The notes: generated from the sequence alone by a model not told the origin. Numbered from the stretch's first letter, positions 51,456-59,984 are shown. The stretch is DNA of 64,000 nucleotides from 3107 sp001483205 (GCA_964291375.2 OZ219809.1:1240001-1304000), one strand, 5' to 3'. A program made the numbers and translations.

Positions 51456-51929
51456 TTATTCCGCCACTGCCGCCTTTGTGACCGTCAGAGAGCCACCGGC
51501 CTTTTCGACGACCTCAACGGCAGAGCGGGACGCACCGGTGACCTCGATGGACGCGCGGGCGGAAAAGTCGCCCTTGGCCAGCACCCGGATACCGTCGCGC
51601 CTGCGCCGCACAAGGCCGCAGCCCACCAGCACGTCCTCGGTGATTGCCTGTTCGGGGTCAATCTTGCCCGCATCAATGAATTTCTGGATCAGGCCGAGGT
51701 TGACGGCGGCGTATCGCTTGCGGTTCGGCTTGTTGAAGCCACGCTTGGGCAGGCGCTGATAGAGCGGCATCTGCCCGCCCTCATAGCCGTTGAGGGCCAC
51801 GCCGGAACGGGATTTCTGGCCTTTCATGCCGCGCCCGCCGGTCTTGCCCTTGCCGGAACCGGGGCCGCGCCCGATGCGCTTTGCGGGTTTCGCCGCGCCG
51901 GGATTGTCACGCAATTCGTGCAGTTTCAT
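51456..51929 (-). CDS. rplO: Ribosomal protein L15 (uL15)
   Basis: 157 residues. MKLHELRDNPGA start, then GRGPGSGKGKTGGRGMKGQK, GFEGGQMP-like GYEGGQMPLYQRLPKRGF, and the C-terminal KGDFSARASIEVTGAS. Strong RBS (AAGGAG). The normal upstream neighbours rpmD and rpsE are missing, so this three-gene piece needs its own promoter in 51930-52251. Confidence 0.96.
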   Translation of the reverse strand: MKLHELRDNPGAAKPAKRIGRGPGSGKGKTGGRGMKGQKSRSGVALNGYEGGQMPLYQRLPKRGFNKPNRKRYAAVNLGLIQKFIDAGKIDPEQAITEDVLVGCGLVRRRRDGIRVLAKGDFSARASIEVTGASRSAVEVVEKAGGSLTVTKAAVAE

Positions 51930-52251
51930 GTCGCTTCTCCTTCATGCCGGATGTGACCCCCGAAGCGGATGAGGCCAAACGCGGCGGTGTCTACAGGTGA
52001 TCCGGCCCGCCCGTGCGGGGCCGTCGGGGGCGTATATATGGGCGGCAGGGCGGGCGCAAGCCCCTTGGGTCTTCACAGAAAGCCGGGGGCTTGGCATTTC
52101 CGTTCCCGCAGGCTATGACCGTTTCCATGCAAGCGATGACTGACATCACCCTCTGCATTATTACCCCCTGACATACGTCTTGCGGGCCTTTCTTCCTGTT
52201 TTCATCCGACCTCGAAGTTGCTAAGCCCGCGGCGTCCGCTGGCGAGAACAC
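51930..52251. other. Divergent rplO/cysS intergenic region
   Basis: 322 bp without a gene. It should contain promoters for the rplO-secY-adk unit and for cysS-cimA. I could not pick a convincing -35/-10 pair or a leader (T-box, attenuator) on either strand. Confidence 0.5.
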
Positions 52252-53718
52252 ATGATGGCCGAGATAAAACTCTACAACACCGCAACCCGAAGCAAACAGG
52301 TCTTTGCCCCGATCGACCCGCAGAACGTGCGGATGTATGTCTGCGGGCCGACGGTCTATGACCGCGCGCATCTGGGCAATGCGCGCCCGGTTGTCACGTT
52401 CGATGTGCTCTATCGGCTGTTGCGCCACGTCTATGGTGCCGCGCATGTGACCTATGTGCGCAACATCACCGATGTGGATGACAAGATCAACGCCCGCGCC
52501 GGGGAAAGCGGGCGCGACATCGCCGAGATCACCGCCGAGACCGCACAGTGGTATCTGGAGGACATGGGCGCGCTCGGCGCACTGGAGCCGGACGCGATGC
52601 CACGCGCAACCGATTTCGTGCCCCGGATGGTGGCGATGATCAAGACGCTGATCGCGCGCGGCCATGCCTATGAGGCCGAAGGGCATGTGTTGTTTCGCGT
52701 CCGGTCCTGCGCGGATTACGGCGCACTGTCGGGCCGCTCGGTCGATGACATGATCGCGGGCGCGCGGGTCGAGGTCGCGCCCTATAAGGAAGACCCGATG
52801 GATTTCGTGCTCTGGAAGCCCTCTGCCCCGGCCCTGCCCGGCTGGGACAGCCCGTGGGGGCGGGGACGACCCGGCTGGCATATCGAATGCTCGGCCATGA
52901 GCCACGCGCTGTTGGGAGAATCGTTCGATATTCACGGCGGCGGGGCGGACCTCATGTTCCCGCACCATGAAAATGAGCGCGCGCAAAGCCGCTGCGCCCA
53001 TCCCGACGGCGATTTCGCACGGGTCTGGATGCACAATGAAATGCTGCGGGTTGAGGGGCAGAAAATGTCCAAATCGCTGGGCAATTTCTTTACCGTGCGC
53101 GATTTGCTTGACCGGGACGTGTCGGGGGAAGTGATCCGGTTTGTGTTCCTGCAAACCCACTACCGCAAGCCGATGGACTGGACGGATGAAAAAGCCGAAC
53201 AGGCACGGGCGTTCTTACGGGCGGTTTGGGGGCTGGTCGGTGATGCCGTGGCGACAGAGCCATCCGCGAAGGTGCTCGCGGCGCTGGCCGATGATCTGAA
53301 CACACCACTGGCGATTACAGAGCTTCACGGGATGGCAGCGGCGGTGCGGGCTGGCAAGGGCGATGCCGGGGAGTTGCTGGCCACCATGAAGCTCTTGGGG
53401 CATTTCACCTCTGAACCGACGGCCATTGCCTTTGGGGGCGGGCATTCGGACGAGCAGCATAAGGCCGCCGATGCGTTGGCGCACCAGTGGATGGCCTTCC
53501 GGCAGGCCGGGAATTTTGAGGCCGCTGACCGGCTGAGGGCGCGCGCCGCCGAGGAAGGCGTGGAGCTGCGGGTTGTGAAGGAGGGCGGCGCGCAATTAGC
53601 TAAGGTCGTGTTCTCCGGGCGCGCCTCTCCGGACAGGCTGAAAAGGCTCGGGACGGACAGCGCCGGATGGCCGGTTGCCCCCGCCCCCGCACCCGTTAAA
53701 TCGGAGGAAACCGGATGA
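52252..53718 (+). CDS. cysS: Cysteine--tRNA ligase
   Basis: 488 residues, class I synthetase. YVCGPTVYDRAHLGNARP contains the zinc cysteine and the HIGH equivalent (HLGN); GGGADLMFPHHENERAQS carries further zinc ligands, and KMSKSLGNFFTV is the KMSKS loop. An ATG one codon downstream (52255) is an alternative start. Its stop overlaps the cimA start (ATGA). Confidence 0.96.
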   Translation: MMAEIKLYNTATRSKQVFAPIDPQNVRMYVCGPTVYDRAHLGNARPVVTFDVLYRLLRHVYGAAHVTYVRNITDVDDKINARAGESGRDIAEITAETAQWYLEDMGALGALEPDAMPRATDFVPRMVAMIKTLIARGHAYEAEGHVLFRVRSCADYGALSGRSVDDMIAGARVEVAPYKEDPMDFVLWKPSAPALPGWDSPWGRGRPGWHIECSAMSHALLGESFDIHGGGADLMFPHHENERAQSRCAHPDGDFARVWMHNEMLRVEGQKMSKSLGNFFTVRDLLDRDVSGEVIRFVFLQTHYRKPMDWTDEKAEQARAFLRAVWGLVGDAVATEPSAKVLAALADDLNTPLAITELHGMAAAVRAGKGDAGELLATMKLLGHFTSEPTAIAFGGGHSDEQHKAADALAHQWMAFRQAGNFEAADRLRARAAEEGVELRVVKEGGAQLAKVVFSGRASPDRLKRLGTDSAGWPVAPAPAPVKSEETG

Positions 53719-55334
53719 CCCGCGAACGGCTCTCTCTCTATGACACCACGCTGCGCGACGGCCAGCAGACCCAGGGGGTGCAGTTTTCGGTTGCCGAAAA
53801 AATCCGCATTGCAGAGGCGCTTGATGCGCTGGGGCTGGACTATATCGAAGGCGGCTGGCCGGGGGCGAACCCGACCGACAGCGCCTTTTTCGCCGCCCCC
53901 CCGGTGACCCGCGCCACCCTGACTGCCTTTGGCATGACCCGGCGCGCCGGGCGGTCAGTGGAAAATGACGAGGTGCTGGCGGCGGTGGTGAACGCGGGCA
54001 CACCGGCGATATGTCTGGTCGGCAAGACCCATGAATATCACGTCCGCAAGGCGCTTGGCATTTCGCTGGACGAAAACATCGGCAATATCGCCGCCTCTGT
54101 CGCCCATATCGTCGGGCGCAACACCGAGGCGCTGTTTGACGCCGAACATTTCTTTGACGGCTACAAGGCCGATCCCGCCTATGCGCTGGCCTGCCTGCAA
54201 GCCGCATATAAGGCCGGGGCGCGGTGGATCGTGCTGTGCGATACCAATGGCGGCACCCTGCCCGGTGAAATCCATGACATGACCCGGGCGGCAATCAACG
54301 CCGGTATTCCCGGCACGCGGCTGGGCATTCACACCCATAACGACACCGAAAACGCCGTCGCTGGCAGCCTTGCGGCGGCAGAGGCGGGCGCGCGTCAGAT
54401 TCAGGGCACGCTCAACGGTCTGGGCGAGCGCTGCGGGAATGCAAACCTTACATCCCTGATCCCGACGCTGCTTTTGAAACCCCGCTATGCGGAGCGCTTT
54501 GAGACCGGAGTTGCGCCCGACGCCCTGACCGGCCTGACCCGCGCCAGCCGGATGCTCGATGACATCCTGAACCGGGTGCCGATGCGCCAGGCGGCCTATG
54601 TGGGGGCGTCGGCCTTTGCGCATAAGGCGGGGCTGCACGCCAGCGCGATTGTGAAAGACCCGGCGACATATGAGCATGTCGATCCCGCCACCGTCGGCAA
54701 CACCCGGATTGTGCCGATGTCGAACCAGGCCGGGCAGTCGAACCTGCGCAAGCGGTTGGCGGAGGCGGGGGTTGAGGTTGCGCGTGCCGACCCTGCCCTG
54801 CCCCGGATTCTGGAGGCCATCAAGGCGCGGGAGGACCGCGGCTATTCCTATGACACCGCGCAGGCGTCTTTCGAGTTGCTCGCCCGGCGCGAACTGGGCC
54901 TGATGCCCGAGTTTTTTGAGGTCAAGCGCTATAAGGTCACGGTTGAACGCCGCAAGAACAGGTATGACCGCATGGTCAGCCTGTCCGAGGCGGTGGTGGT
55001 GGTGAAGATCGGGGCAGAGAAAATGCTGTCGGTGTCGGAGAGCCTTGATGAGGCAGGCAATGATTGCGGGCCGGTCAATGCGCTGTCGCGGGCGCTGGCC
55101 AAGGATCTGGGCCGCTATCAGGGCTATATCGAGGACATGCGCCTGGTCGATTTCAAGGTGCGCATCACCGATGGCGGGACAGAGGCAGTGACGCGCGTGA
55201 TCATCGACAGCGAGGACGGCGCGGGGCGGCGATGGTCCACGGTGGGGGTGTCGGCCAATATCGTTGACGCCAGTTTCGAGGCGCTGGTGGAGGCGATTCA
55301 GTGGAAGCTGATCCGCGACGGCGCGCCGTCCTGA
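53715..55334 (+). CDS. cimA: (R)-citramalate synthase
   Basis: 539 residues. It condenses pyruvate and acetyl-CoA to citramalate for isoleucine synthesis. HMGL barrel: YDTTLRDGQQTQGVQFSV (metal aspartate and catalytic arginine), WIVLCDTNGGTLPGEI, GIHTHNDTENAVAGSLAA. The C-terminal LeuA dimer/regulatory domain starts near residue 385. The length and the GVQFS variant suit the CimA/long form rather than LeuA. Coupled to cysS. Confidence 0.88.
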   Translation: MTRERLSLYDTTLRDGQQTQGVQFSVAEKIRIAEALDALGLDYIEGGWPGANPTDSAFFAAPPVTRATLTAFGMTRRAGRSVENDEVLAAVVNAGTPAICLVGKTHEYHVRKALGISLDENIGNIAASVAHIVGRNTEALFDAEHFFDGYKADPAYALACLQAAYKAGARWIVLCDTNGGTLPGEIHDMTRAAINAGIPGTRLGIHTHNDTENAVAGSLAAAEAGARQIQGTLNGLGERCGNANLTSLIPTLLLKPRYAERFETGVAPDALTGLTRASRMLDDILNRVPMRQAAYVGASAFAHKAGLHASAIVKDPATYEHVDPATVGNTRIVPMSNQAGQSNLRKRLAEAGVEVARADPALPRILEAIKAREDRGYSYDTAQASFELLARRELGLMPEFFEVKRYKVTVERRKNRYDRMVSLSEAVVVVKIGAEKMLSVSESLDEAGNDCGPVNALSRALAKDLGRYQGYIEDMRLVDFKVRITDGGTEAVTRVIIDSEDGAGRRWSTVGVSANIVDASFEALVEAIQWKLIRDGAPS

Positions 55335-55378
55335 CCACCGGGGGCGGGGGCGGTTTGGCGGGCTTCGGCCAAACCACC

Positions 55379-55512
55379 CGGCAGGCGCTCAAAACGTTTC
55401 AACCATTTGGAACGTATGGGCTTTATGGAAAGGCCATCGCCAATGTGGAATGTAGTGAAAAGCGCCCGCCCAGGCAGGCGGCTGCCCGGCTGAGCCAATA
55501 TGCAGAGGTCTT
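55379..55512. repeat. 134-bp repeat, copy B
   Basis: Direct-orientation partner of 49071-49204 (see that entry). Ends in GCCAATATGCAGAGGTCTT, the reverse of the dispersed core. Confidence 0.8.
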
Positions 55513-55531
55513 CGCCATGGGGCGGGGCGGA

Positions 55532-55650
55532 CGCGGGTTTTGCCTCTTTTCCCGGAATGTAAGCGCTTACAACCTCGGTGAAAGCGCTTACATTCATGCA
55601 GCAGCGCCCTGACAGGATCAGGTTTTAAGCCTGTGATCAATTTTACGGCG
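55532..55650 (+). repeat. Long inverted-repeat element, left copy
   Basis: About 119 bp, repeated in inverted orientation at 58637-58754 with roughly 85% identity by eye. The centre holds a perfect 14-bp stem, GAATGTAAGCGCTT (55555-55568) and AAGCGCTTACATTC (55582-55595), around a 13-base loop. GCAGCAGCGCCCTGACAGGA and TGTGATCAATTTTA follow. Confidence 0.8.
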
Positions 55651-55675
55651 TTACACTATATGTCAGAAGCGTTGA

Positions 55676-55693
55676 CCTTATCCGCGGATAAGG
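55676..55693. repeat. 18-bp perfect palindrome, copy 2
   Basis: CCTTATCCGCGGATAAGG, identical to 44500-44517, again preceded by TTGA. Confidence 0.7.
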
Positions 55694-55695
55694 GG

Positions 55696-55745
55696 TGCCC
55701 GTCCAGGCAAGCGACTGCCCGGCCCAAACCAGTATGCAGAGGTCT
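55696..55745 (-). repeat. Dispersed intergenic repeat, reverse copy
   Basis: GTCCAGGCAAGCGACTGCCC, GGCCCAAACC, AGTATGCAGAGGTCTC. It parallels the last 50 bases of the 134-bp repeat with several changes. Confidence 0.65.
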
Positions 55746-55770
55746 CAGCTACGCACTCAGGATCAGGGTG

Positions 55771-57000
55771 TCAGCGCGCTTCGGCCCGCCCCCGCACCGT
55801 CAGCCATATCAGCGCCCCGCCCGCGAGCGCCAGAAACGGGGCCATCGCCAGATTGACCGCCGCCCATCCCTGAACCACATCGCCCCCGGCACAGTTCATC
55901 AGCCCCCCCGAGGACAGCGAGGCCACGGTCACCACCCCAAAGACAATCATATTATTCATGCCCTGCACCCGGCCACGCTCTTCGGGCGTGTGCGCACCCG
56001 ACAGCATCGCCGTCGCCCCGATAAAACCGAAATTCCAGCCAACCCCAAGCAGGATCAGCGCAACGAAGAACCGGCTGAGATCAACCCCCGACAGCGCGAC
56101 CGCCCCCGCCGCACTCAGGATCAGCAGACCGGTCGCCACGATTTTCTCTGCCCCGAACCGGTTGATCAGATGGCCGGTGAAAAAGGCGGGGCCGAACATC
56201 GCCAGCACATGGGCCATGACCACATCGGCGGCGGCGGCCTCTCCGTATCCGCAGCCGACAACGGCCAGCGGGGTTGATGTCATCACCAGGCTCATCAGCG
56301 CATAGGAAACCGTCGCGCAGATGATCGCCACCGCAATGGTCGGGGTGCGCAAAAGCTGCCAGCGGTTGCGGGCAACGCCGCCGTCCTCTCCGTCGCGGGG
56401 CGGCAGGGGGATGTCGAGCAGCAGGAATATCCCGGCCCCGGCAATGTTGATCAGGACGATGGTCAGATACGCGCCCAGAAACGGCGTCGGCAGGGCGAAA
56501 TTGGCCAGCTTCGCCACCTGGGTGCCGATGATCGCCGCCACCAGCCCCCCGGCCACGACATAAGAGATCGCCTTGGGGCGAAAATCGTCCGGGGCGGTGT
56601 CGGCGGCGGCAAACTGATAGAGCGCCTGGGTTGCAACATAGAAACCGGATATGAACGATCCGGCCAGCAACAGGGTGAATGATTGCGTGAACAGCCCGTA
56701 TGCGCCGAGGGCCGCCCCCGCCGCGCCACCCGCCGCACCGGCGATGAAACCCGCCCGGCGCCCGTGCCGCTGCATGAAGGTGGAGACCGGGCGCGATGAC
56801 AGCATAGAGCCGAAAACGATCATCGTCACCGGAAGCGTCGCCAGACAGATGTTCGGGGCCAGCATCTGACCGGCCAGCCCGCCGATGAGGAACAGCATCG
56901 GTATCTGTGCGCCAAGGATCGCGTGCGCCGTGACCAGCACCGCAACGTTGCGCCGTGCCCGCGCCGTGTTGCCGGGGGCCTGAAGAACCGCTTCGCTCAT
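55771..57000 (-). CDS. MFS transporter
   Basis: 409 residues with about 12 membrane helices in two six-helix halves (for example AHAILGAQIPMLFLIGGLAG and MAPFLALAGGALIWLTV). Loop 2-3 has STFMQRHGRRAGFIAGAAGG, a degenerate version of the family GxxxDRxGRR. The substrate is unknown. It stands inside the segment bounded by the long inverted repeats and is divergent from alkA. Confidence 0.85.
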   Translation of the reverse strand: MSEAVLQAPGNTARARRNVAVLVTAHAILGAQIPMLFLIGGLAGQMLAPNICLATLPVTMIVFGSMLSSRPVSTFMQRHGRRAGFIAGAAGGAAGAALGAYGLFTQSFTLLLAGSFISGFYVATQALYQFAAADTAPDDFRPKAISYVVAGGLVAAIIGTQVAKLANFALPTPFLGAYLTIVLINIAGAGIFLLLDIPLPPRDGEDGGVARNRWQLLRTPTIAVAIICATVSYALMSLVMTSTPLAVVGCGYGEAAAADVVMAHVLAMFGPAFFTGHLINRFGAEKIVATGLLILSAAGAVALSGVDLSRFFVALILLGVGWNFGFIGATAMLSGAHTPEERGRVQGMNNMIVFGVVTVASLSSGGLMNCAGGDVVQGWAAVNLAMAPFLALAGGALIWLTVRGRAEAR

Positions 57001-57140
57001 GGGGGAGCCTTAGCCCGGCGTGCAGGCAATGAAAAGGGCGAACGCACGGGGGGGCCGGTCACGGTTTTGTTTCGGGCGGGGGGTTCCCGCTCCTTCCCGG
57101 CACAGGTGCGCAGACACCCCGGCGCGCATAACCATCCCGC

Positions 57141-57168
57141 TTGACACCACCCGCCCCCGTGATAGGGC
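57141..57168 (+). promoter_or_regulatory. Possible alkA promoter
   Basis: TTGACA (57141-57146), a 16-bp spacer and TAGGGC (57163-57168) lie only 7 bp before the ATG at 57176, which would make the transcript leaderless or nearly so. No RBS is seen, in keeping with that. Confidence 0.4.
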
Positions 57169-57175
57169 GCGTCGC

Positions 57176-57805
57176 ATGGTCGGGCGCATCATTCACTCAC
57201 AGGCTTGTGTCGATGAAGGGGCCGCGTGGCTGTCCCGGTCCTGCCCGCGCATGGCCGATGCGATCGGGGTTACCGGCCCCCTGCCCCTTCGCCTGCGGCC
57301 GGACGGGTTCGGCGCGCTGCTCGATGCGATCATCAGCCAACAGCTCTCGGTTGCCGCAGCACAGGCGATCCGGGGCCGGATGCAGGCGGCGGGCCTGACC
57401 GAGCCGCACCGGATCACCCGCGCCGATGACGACGATTTGCGCGCCTGCGGTCTGTCGGCACAGAAAATCCGCTATGTCCGGGCGCTGGCCCGCGCCGGGA
57501 TCGACTATCCGGCGTTCAGAGACCACCCGACCGAACAGGTCATCGCCACCCTGACCGGGATAAACGGTATCGGGCGCTGGACGGCAGAGATTTATGCCAT
57601 GTTCTCGCTCGGGCGCGCCGATGTGTTTGCGCCGGGCGATCTGGCCCTGCGGGAGGCCGCCCGCATCCTCTTTGCACTTGAGGCCCGCCCCGCCGAGGGG
57701 CAGATGCGCACACTGGCAGAACGCTGGTCCCCATGGCGGGCGGTCGCCGCGCGCGCACTCTGGGCCTATTATCGCGTGGAAAAGAAACGGGAAGGGATCG
57801 GATGA
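57176..57805 (+). CDS. DNA-3-methyladenine glycosylase II (AlkA-like, HhH-GPD)
   Basis: 209 residues. Helix-hairpin-helix plus GPD motif: LTGINGIGRWTAEIYAMFSL followed by GRADVFAPGDLALREA, where the aspartate of the PGD is catalytic. SQQLSVAAAQAIRGR is also typical. It excises alkylated bases. The N-terminal AlkA extension is absent, so it is the short form. Its stop overlaps the next start (ATGA). Confidence 0.87.
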   Translation: MVGRIIHSQACVDEGAAWLSRSCPRMADAIGVTGPLPLRLRPDGFGALLDAIISQQLSVAAAQAIRGRMQAAGLTEPHRITRADDDDLRACGLSAQKIRYVRALARAGIDYPAFRDHPTEQVIATLTGINGIGRWTAEIYAMFSLGRADVFAPGDLALREAARILFALEARPAEGQMRTLAERWSPWRAVAARALWAYYRVEKKREGIG

Positions 57806-58491
57806 CAAGAACGCTGAAGACCGCGCGGCGCGGGCCGCCGACAGGACAGGGCAGGCGCATGGTTGTTTTCCTGCATGGCTATGGGGCCGACGGGGGTGAC
57901 CTTCTGGGCCTTGCCGAGCCGCTGGCCCCCCATTTGCCGGACACGGTGTTTCTTGCCCCCGATGCGCCGGAGCAGAGCGTCGCCAACCCGTCCGGCTTTC
58001 AGTGGTTTCCGATCCCGTGGATCGACGGGTCGTCCGAGGCCGCCGCACAGGCCGGGTTGATGCGCGCCGCCGATGACCTGAACGCCTGGCTTGATCTGGC
58101 CCTGGGCGCAGAGGGGATCGGCCCGGAAAACACGGTTCTGTTCGGCTTTTCCCAGGGCGCGATGATGGCGCTGCATATTGCCCCCCGGCGGGCGCAGGCG
58201 GTCGCGGGGGTTGTGGCGGTCTCCGGCAGGTTGCTTGCGCCGGAACATCTGGGGGCAGAGGCGCGCTCGAAACCGCCGGTTCTGCTGATGCACGGCGACC
58301 GCGACGATGTGGTGCCGCCGCAATCCCTGAATGAGGCAAAGGCGGCGTTGGACGGGGCGGGGTTTGAGGTCTATGCCCATGTGATGGCGGGTATGGGCCA
58401 CGGTATTGCACCGGACGGGCTGGGGGTGGCGCTGAGCTTTATGCGCGAGGCGTTTGGTCTTGGCGGATATGGCGGGACGGCGCGGGATTGA
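57802..58491 (+). CDS. Carboxylesterase/phospholipase-type alpha/beta hydrolase
   Basis: 229 residues. VVFLHGYGADGGDL forms the oxyanion region, the nucleophile serine is in LFGFSQGAMMAL, the aspartate in MHGDRDDVVPPQ, and the histidine in MAGMGHGIAPDG. YpfH/EstB-like family; the substrate is unknown. Translationally coupled to the glycosylase gene. Confidence 0.83.
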   Translation: MTRTLKTARRGPPTGQGRRMVVFLHGYGADGGDLLGLAEPLAPHLPDTVFLAPDAPEQSVANPSGFQWFPIPWIDGSSEAAAQAGLMRAADDLNAWLDLALGAEGIGPENTVLFGFSQGAMMALHIAPRRAQAVAGVVAVSGRLLAPEHLGAEARSKPPVLLMHGDRDDVVPPQSLNEAKAALDGAGFEVYAHVMAGMGHGIAPDGLGVALSFMREAFGLGGYGGTARD

Positions 58492-58554
58492 TTGGGGGGC
58501 TGGAGATGGCCCTGTCAGGGTATCAGTAAAAACACGGGCGGCAGGTGCGTTTGC

Positions 58555-58590
58555 TAAGACCTCTGCATAATAGCCGAGCCGGGCAGTCGC
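58555..58590 (+). repeat. Dispersed intergenic repeat, forward copy
   Basis: AAGACCTCTGCATAATAGCC, GAGCCGGGCAGTCGC. It is the reverse complement of the end of the elements at 55512 and 55745. Confidence 0.7.
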
Positions 58591-58636
58591 TTTTCCCTAT
58601 ATTCCAAATTTGCGATGATCCTGCCATAGAGCGTTG

Positions 58637-58754
58637 CGACATAAAATTGATCACAGGTTCGGCCCCCGATCCTGTCAGGGCGCTGCTGCATGGATGTAAG
58701 CGCTTTCACCGAAAATGTAAGCCCTTACATTCCGGCAAAGAGGCAAAACCCGCG
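58637..58754 (-). repeat. Long inverted-repeat element, right copy
   Basis: Inverted partner of 55532-55650. Shared stretches include AAAATTGATCACAGG, ATCCTGTCAGGGCGCTGCTG and AGAGGCAAAACCCGCG. The internal stem is less perfect here (GGATGTAAGCGCTT against AAGCCCTTACATTCC). Confidence 0.8.
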
Positions 58755-58817
58755 TCCGGCTGGCTAAGGGGGGGCGCGGCCCCAAGCAGTTCCGCCGGGC
58801 GGGATCAGGGCCGGGAC

Positions 58818-58843
58818 TTGGACTCAAAATCCGGGCGTCAGGC
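58818..58843 (-). repeat. Inverted copy of the TATAGCCTGA module
   Basis: TTGGACTCAAAATCCGGGCG, TCAGGC, the reverse complement of the module at 48911-48938 with two or three changes. Confidence 0.6.
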
Positions 58844-58864
58844 CTTACCACCCCGGCACAGGCG

Positions 58865-59587
58865 TCACGGCCCGGCAGGGGCGCTTCCCTCCAGCCGCAG
58901 GAACACACTGCTGTTATCGTCATTCCGGTAGAAGGGCACGCCGCCCGGCTGCGCTCCGCTGCGGGCAATCCCGGCCACCTCAGCCAGAACCACCCTGGTG
59001 ATGAACGGCAGATCATGGCCGCGCGCCTGCTCAAGCGGCATCCATTGCAGATGCGACAGTTCCCCAGACGCGCGGGAAAAATCGTCCGGGTCGCCCTGCA
59101 CCGCCCCGGCATCAACCAGAAAGAACCGGGCATCGAACCGGCGCGGGCGGCCCGGCGGGGTGATGGCGCGAAAGACAAAGCGAAAGCCCGCCGCGTCGGG
59201 CAGGTGGCCGGTGGCGGCAAAGGCGGCCCAGTCATCGGGCACCGGGCGCGTCGTCGGCCATGTGCCGGGCACCCCGAGGACAAGGCCGGTTTCTTCCCAC
59301 AGCTCCCGGATGGCGGCGGCTTGCAGGGCATGGGCGCGCGCCGGGCCCGCGCCTTCGCCGAGCGCGCTCAGACAGCCCTGCGCCACCGTTCCAACCAGCG
59401 GCACAGAGCCATCGCCCGCATCCACCGCACCGCCGGGAAACACGAACTTGTCCGGCATGAACGCCGCCCGTGCCCGCCGCCTGCCCATCAGCACACGGGG
59501 CGCGGGGGGCGCGCCGTCGCGCAGCAGGATCACGGTTGCGGCGTCGCGGACGGGCGGGGGTGGCTTTCCCGGCACGGCGTCAGGCAT
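58865..59587 (-). CDS. NUDIX hydrolase
   Basis: 240 residues. NUDIX box ALQAAAIRELWEETGLVLG, with the REx2EE core, preceded by KFVFPGGAVDAGD. The substrate (nucleotide sugar, CoA or other diphosphate) cannot be told. The ATG at 59587 overlaps the end of the DUF983 gene by eight bases; an in-frame start at 59602 is also possible. Confidence 0.85.
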   Translation of the reverse strand: MPDAVPGKPPPPVRDAATVILLRDGAPPAPRVLMGRRRARAAFMPDKFVFPGGAVDAGDGSVPLVGTVAQGCLSALGEGAGPARAHALQAAAIRELWEETGLVLGVPGTWPTTRPVPDDWAAFAATGHLPDAAGFRFVFRAITPPGRPRRFDARFFLVDAGAVQGDPDDFSRASGELSHLQWMPLEQARGHDLPFITRVVLAEVAGIARSGAQPGGVPFYRNDDNSSVFLRLEGSAPAGP

Positions 59588-59984
59588 TCCGCGCCTCACC
59601 AAAGCCGTGCATCCGCTTGGCCCACTGAAAGCCGATGATCGCCCCCTTCAGGCGCGGCAGAAGGTAGAGCGAAAGCCCGACACAGCCCACCGACAGCACC
59701 GTCGCCATCACCAGCGGGTCGGGCCGATACTGGGTATAGACCACATGGATGACCGGGGCCATCAGGTGCCCGACGATCAGAATGGTCAGATAGGCCGGGC
59801 CGTCATCGGCGCGGTGGTGGCGCAAGTCCTGCCCGCAGACCGGGCAGGCATCGCGCACCTTCAGATAGCCGCTGAGCAACGGGCCGGTGCCGCAATTCGG
59901 GCACCTGCCCCGCCAGCCGCGGATGAGGGCGGGCCTGATCGGGCGGTTCGGGTCGTTGAGGTCGTCGGGGGCAACATCGGTCAC
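59580..59984 (-). CDS. DUF983 family membrane protein
   Basis: 134 residues from a GTG at 59984 with ACAGGAG upstream. A zinc-ribbon-like N-terminus (GRCPNCGTGPLLSGYLKV, then DACPVCGQDL) precedes two membrane helices (YLTILIVGHLMAPVIHVVY; VMATVLSVGCVGLSLYLLP) and a GFQWAKRMHGFG tail. DUF983 proteins are widespread in alphaproteobacteria and of unknown function. Coupled to the NUDIX gene. An ATG much further upstream (60092) would add a repeat-derived N-terminus. Confidence 0.82.
   Translation of the reverse strand: MTDVAPDDLNDPNRPIRPALIRGWRGRCPNCGTGPLLSGYLKVRDACPVCGQDLRHHRADDGPAYLTILIVGHLMAPVIHVVYTQYRPDPLVMATVLSVGCVGLSLYLLPRLKGAIIGFQWAKRMHGFGEARNA

Larger units (their letters stand above)
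55335..55770. other. Repeat-rich gap between cimA and the MFS gene
   Basis: 436 bp without a gene. It begins with a hairpin, GGTTTGGC/GCCAAACC (55352-55375), which could end cimA transcription although no T-run follows. Then come the 134-bp repeat, the long inverted-pair element, the 18-bp palindrome and another core repeat, nearly end to end. Confidence 0.65.
58492..58864. other. Repeat-rich gap after the esterase gene
   Basis: 373 bp without a gene. It holds the core repeat (58555-58590), the right copy of the long inverted pair (58637-58754) and the inverted module at 58818-58843. Confidence 0.6.

Noticed and set aside
51991..53160. Minus-strand frame of nearly 390 codons opposite cysS
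   Set aside because: cysS is unambiguous on the plus strand; the antisense frame has shadow composition.
55555..55595. Operators for a LacI-family regulator (TGTAAGCGCTTACA-like palindromes)
   Set aside because: They occur inside a repeated element far from a plausible promoter and with no LacI-type gene nearby; treated as part of the repeat hairpin.
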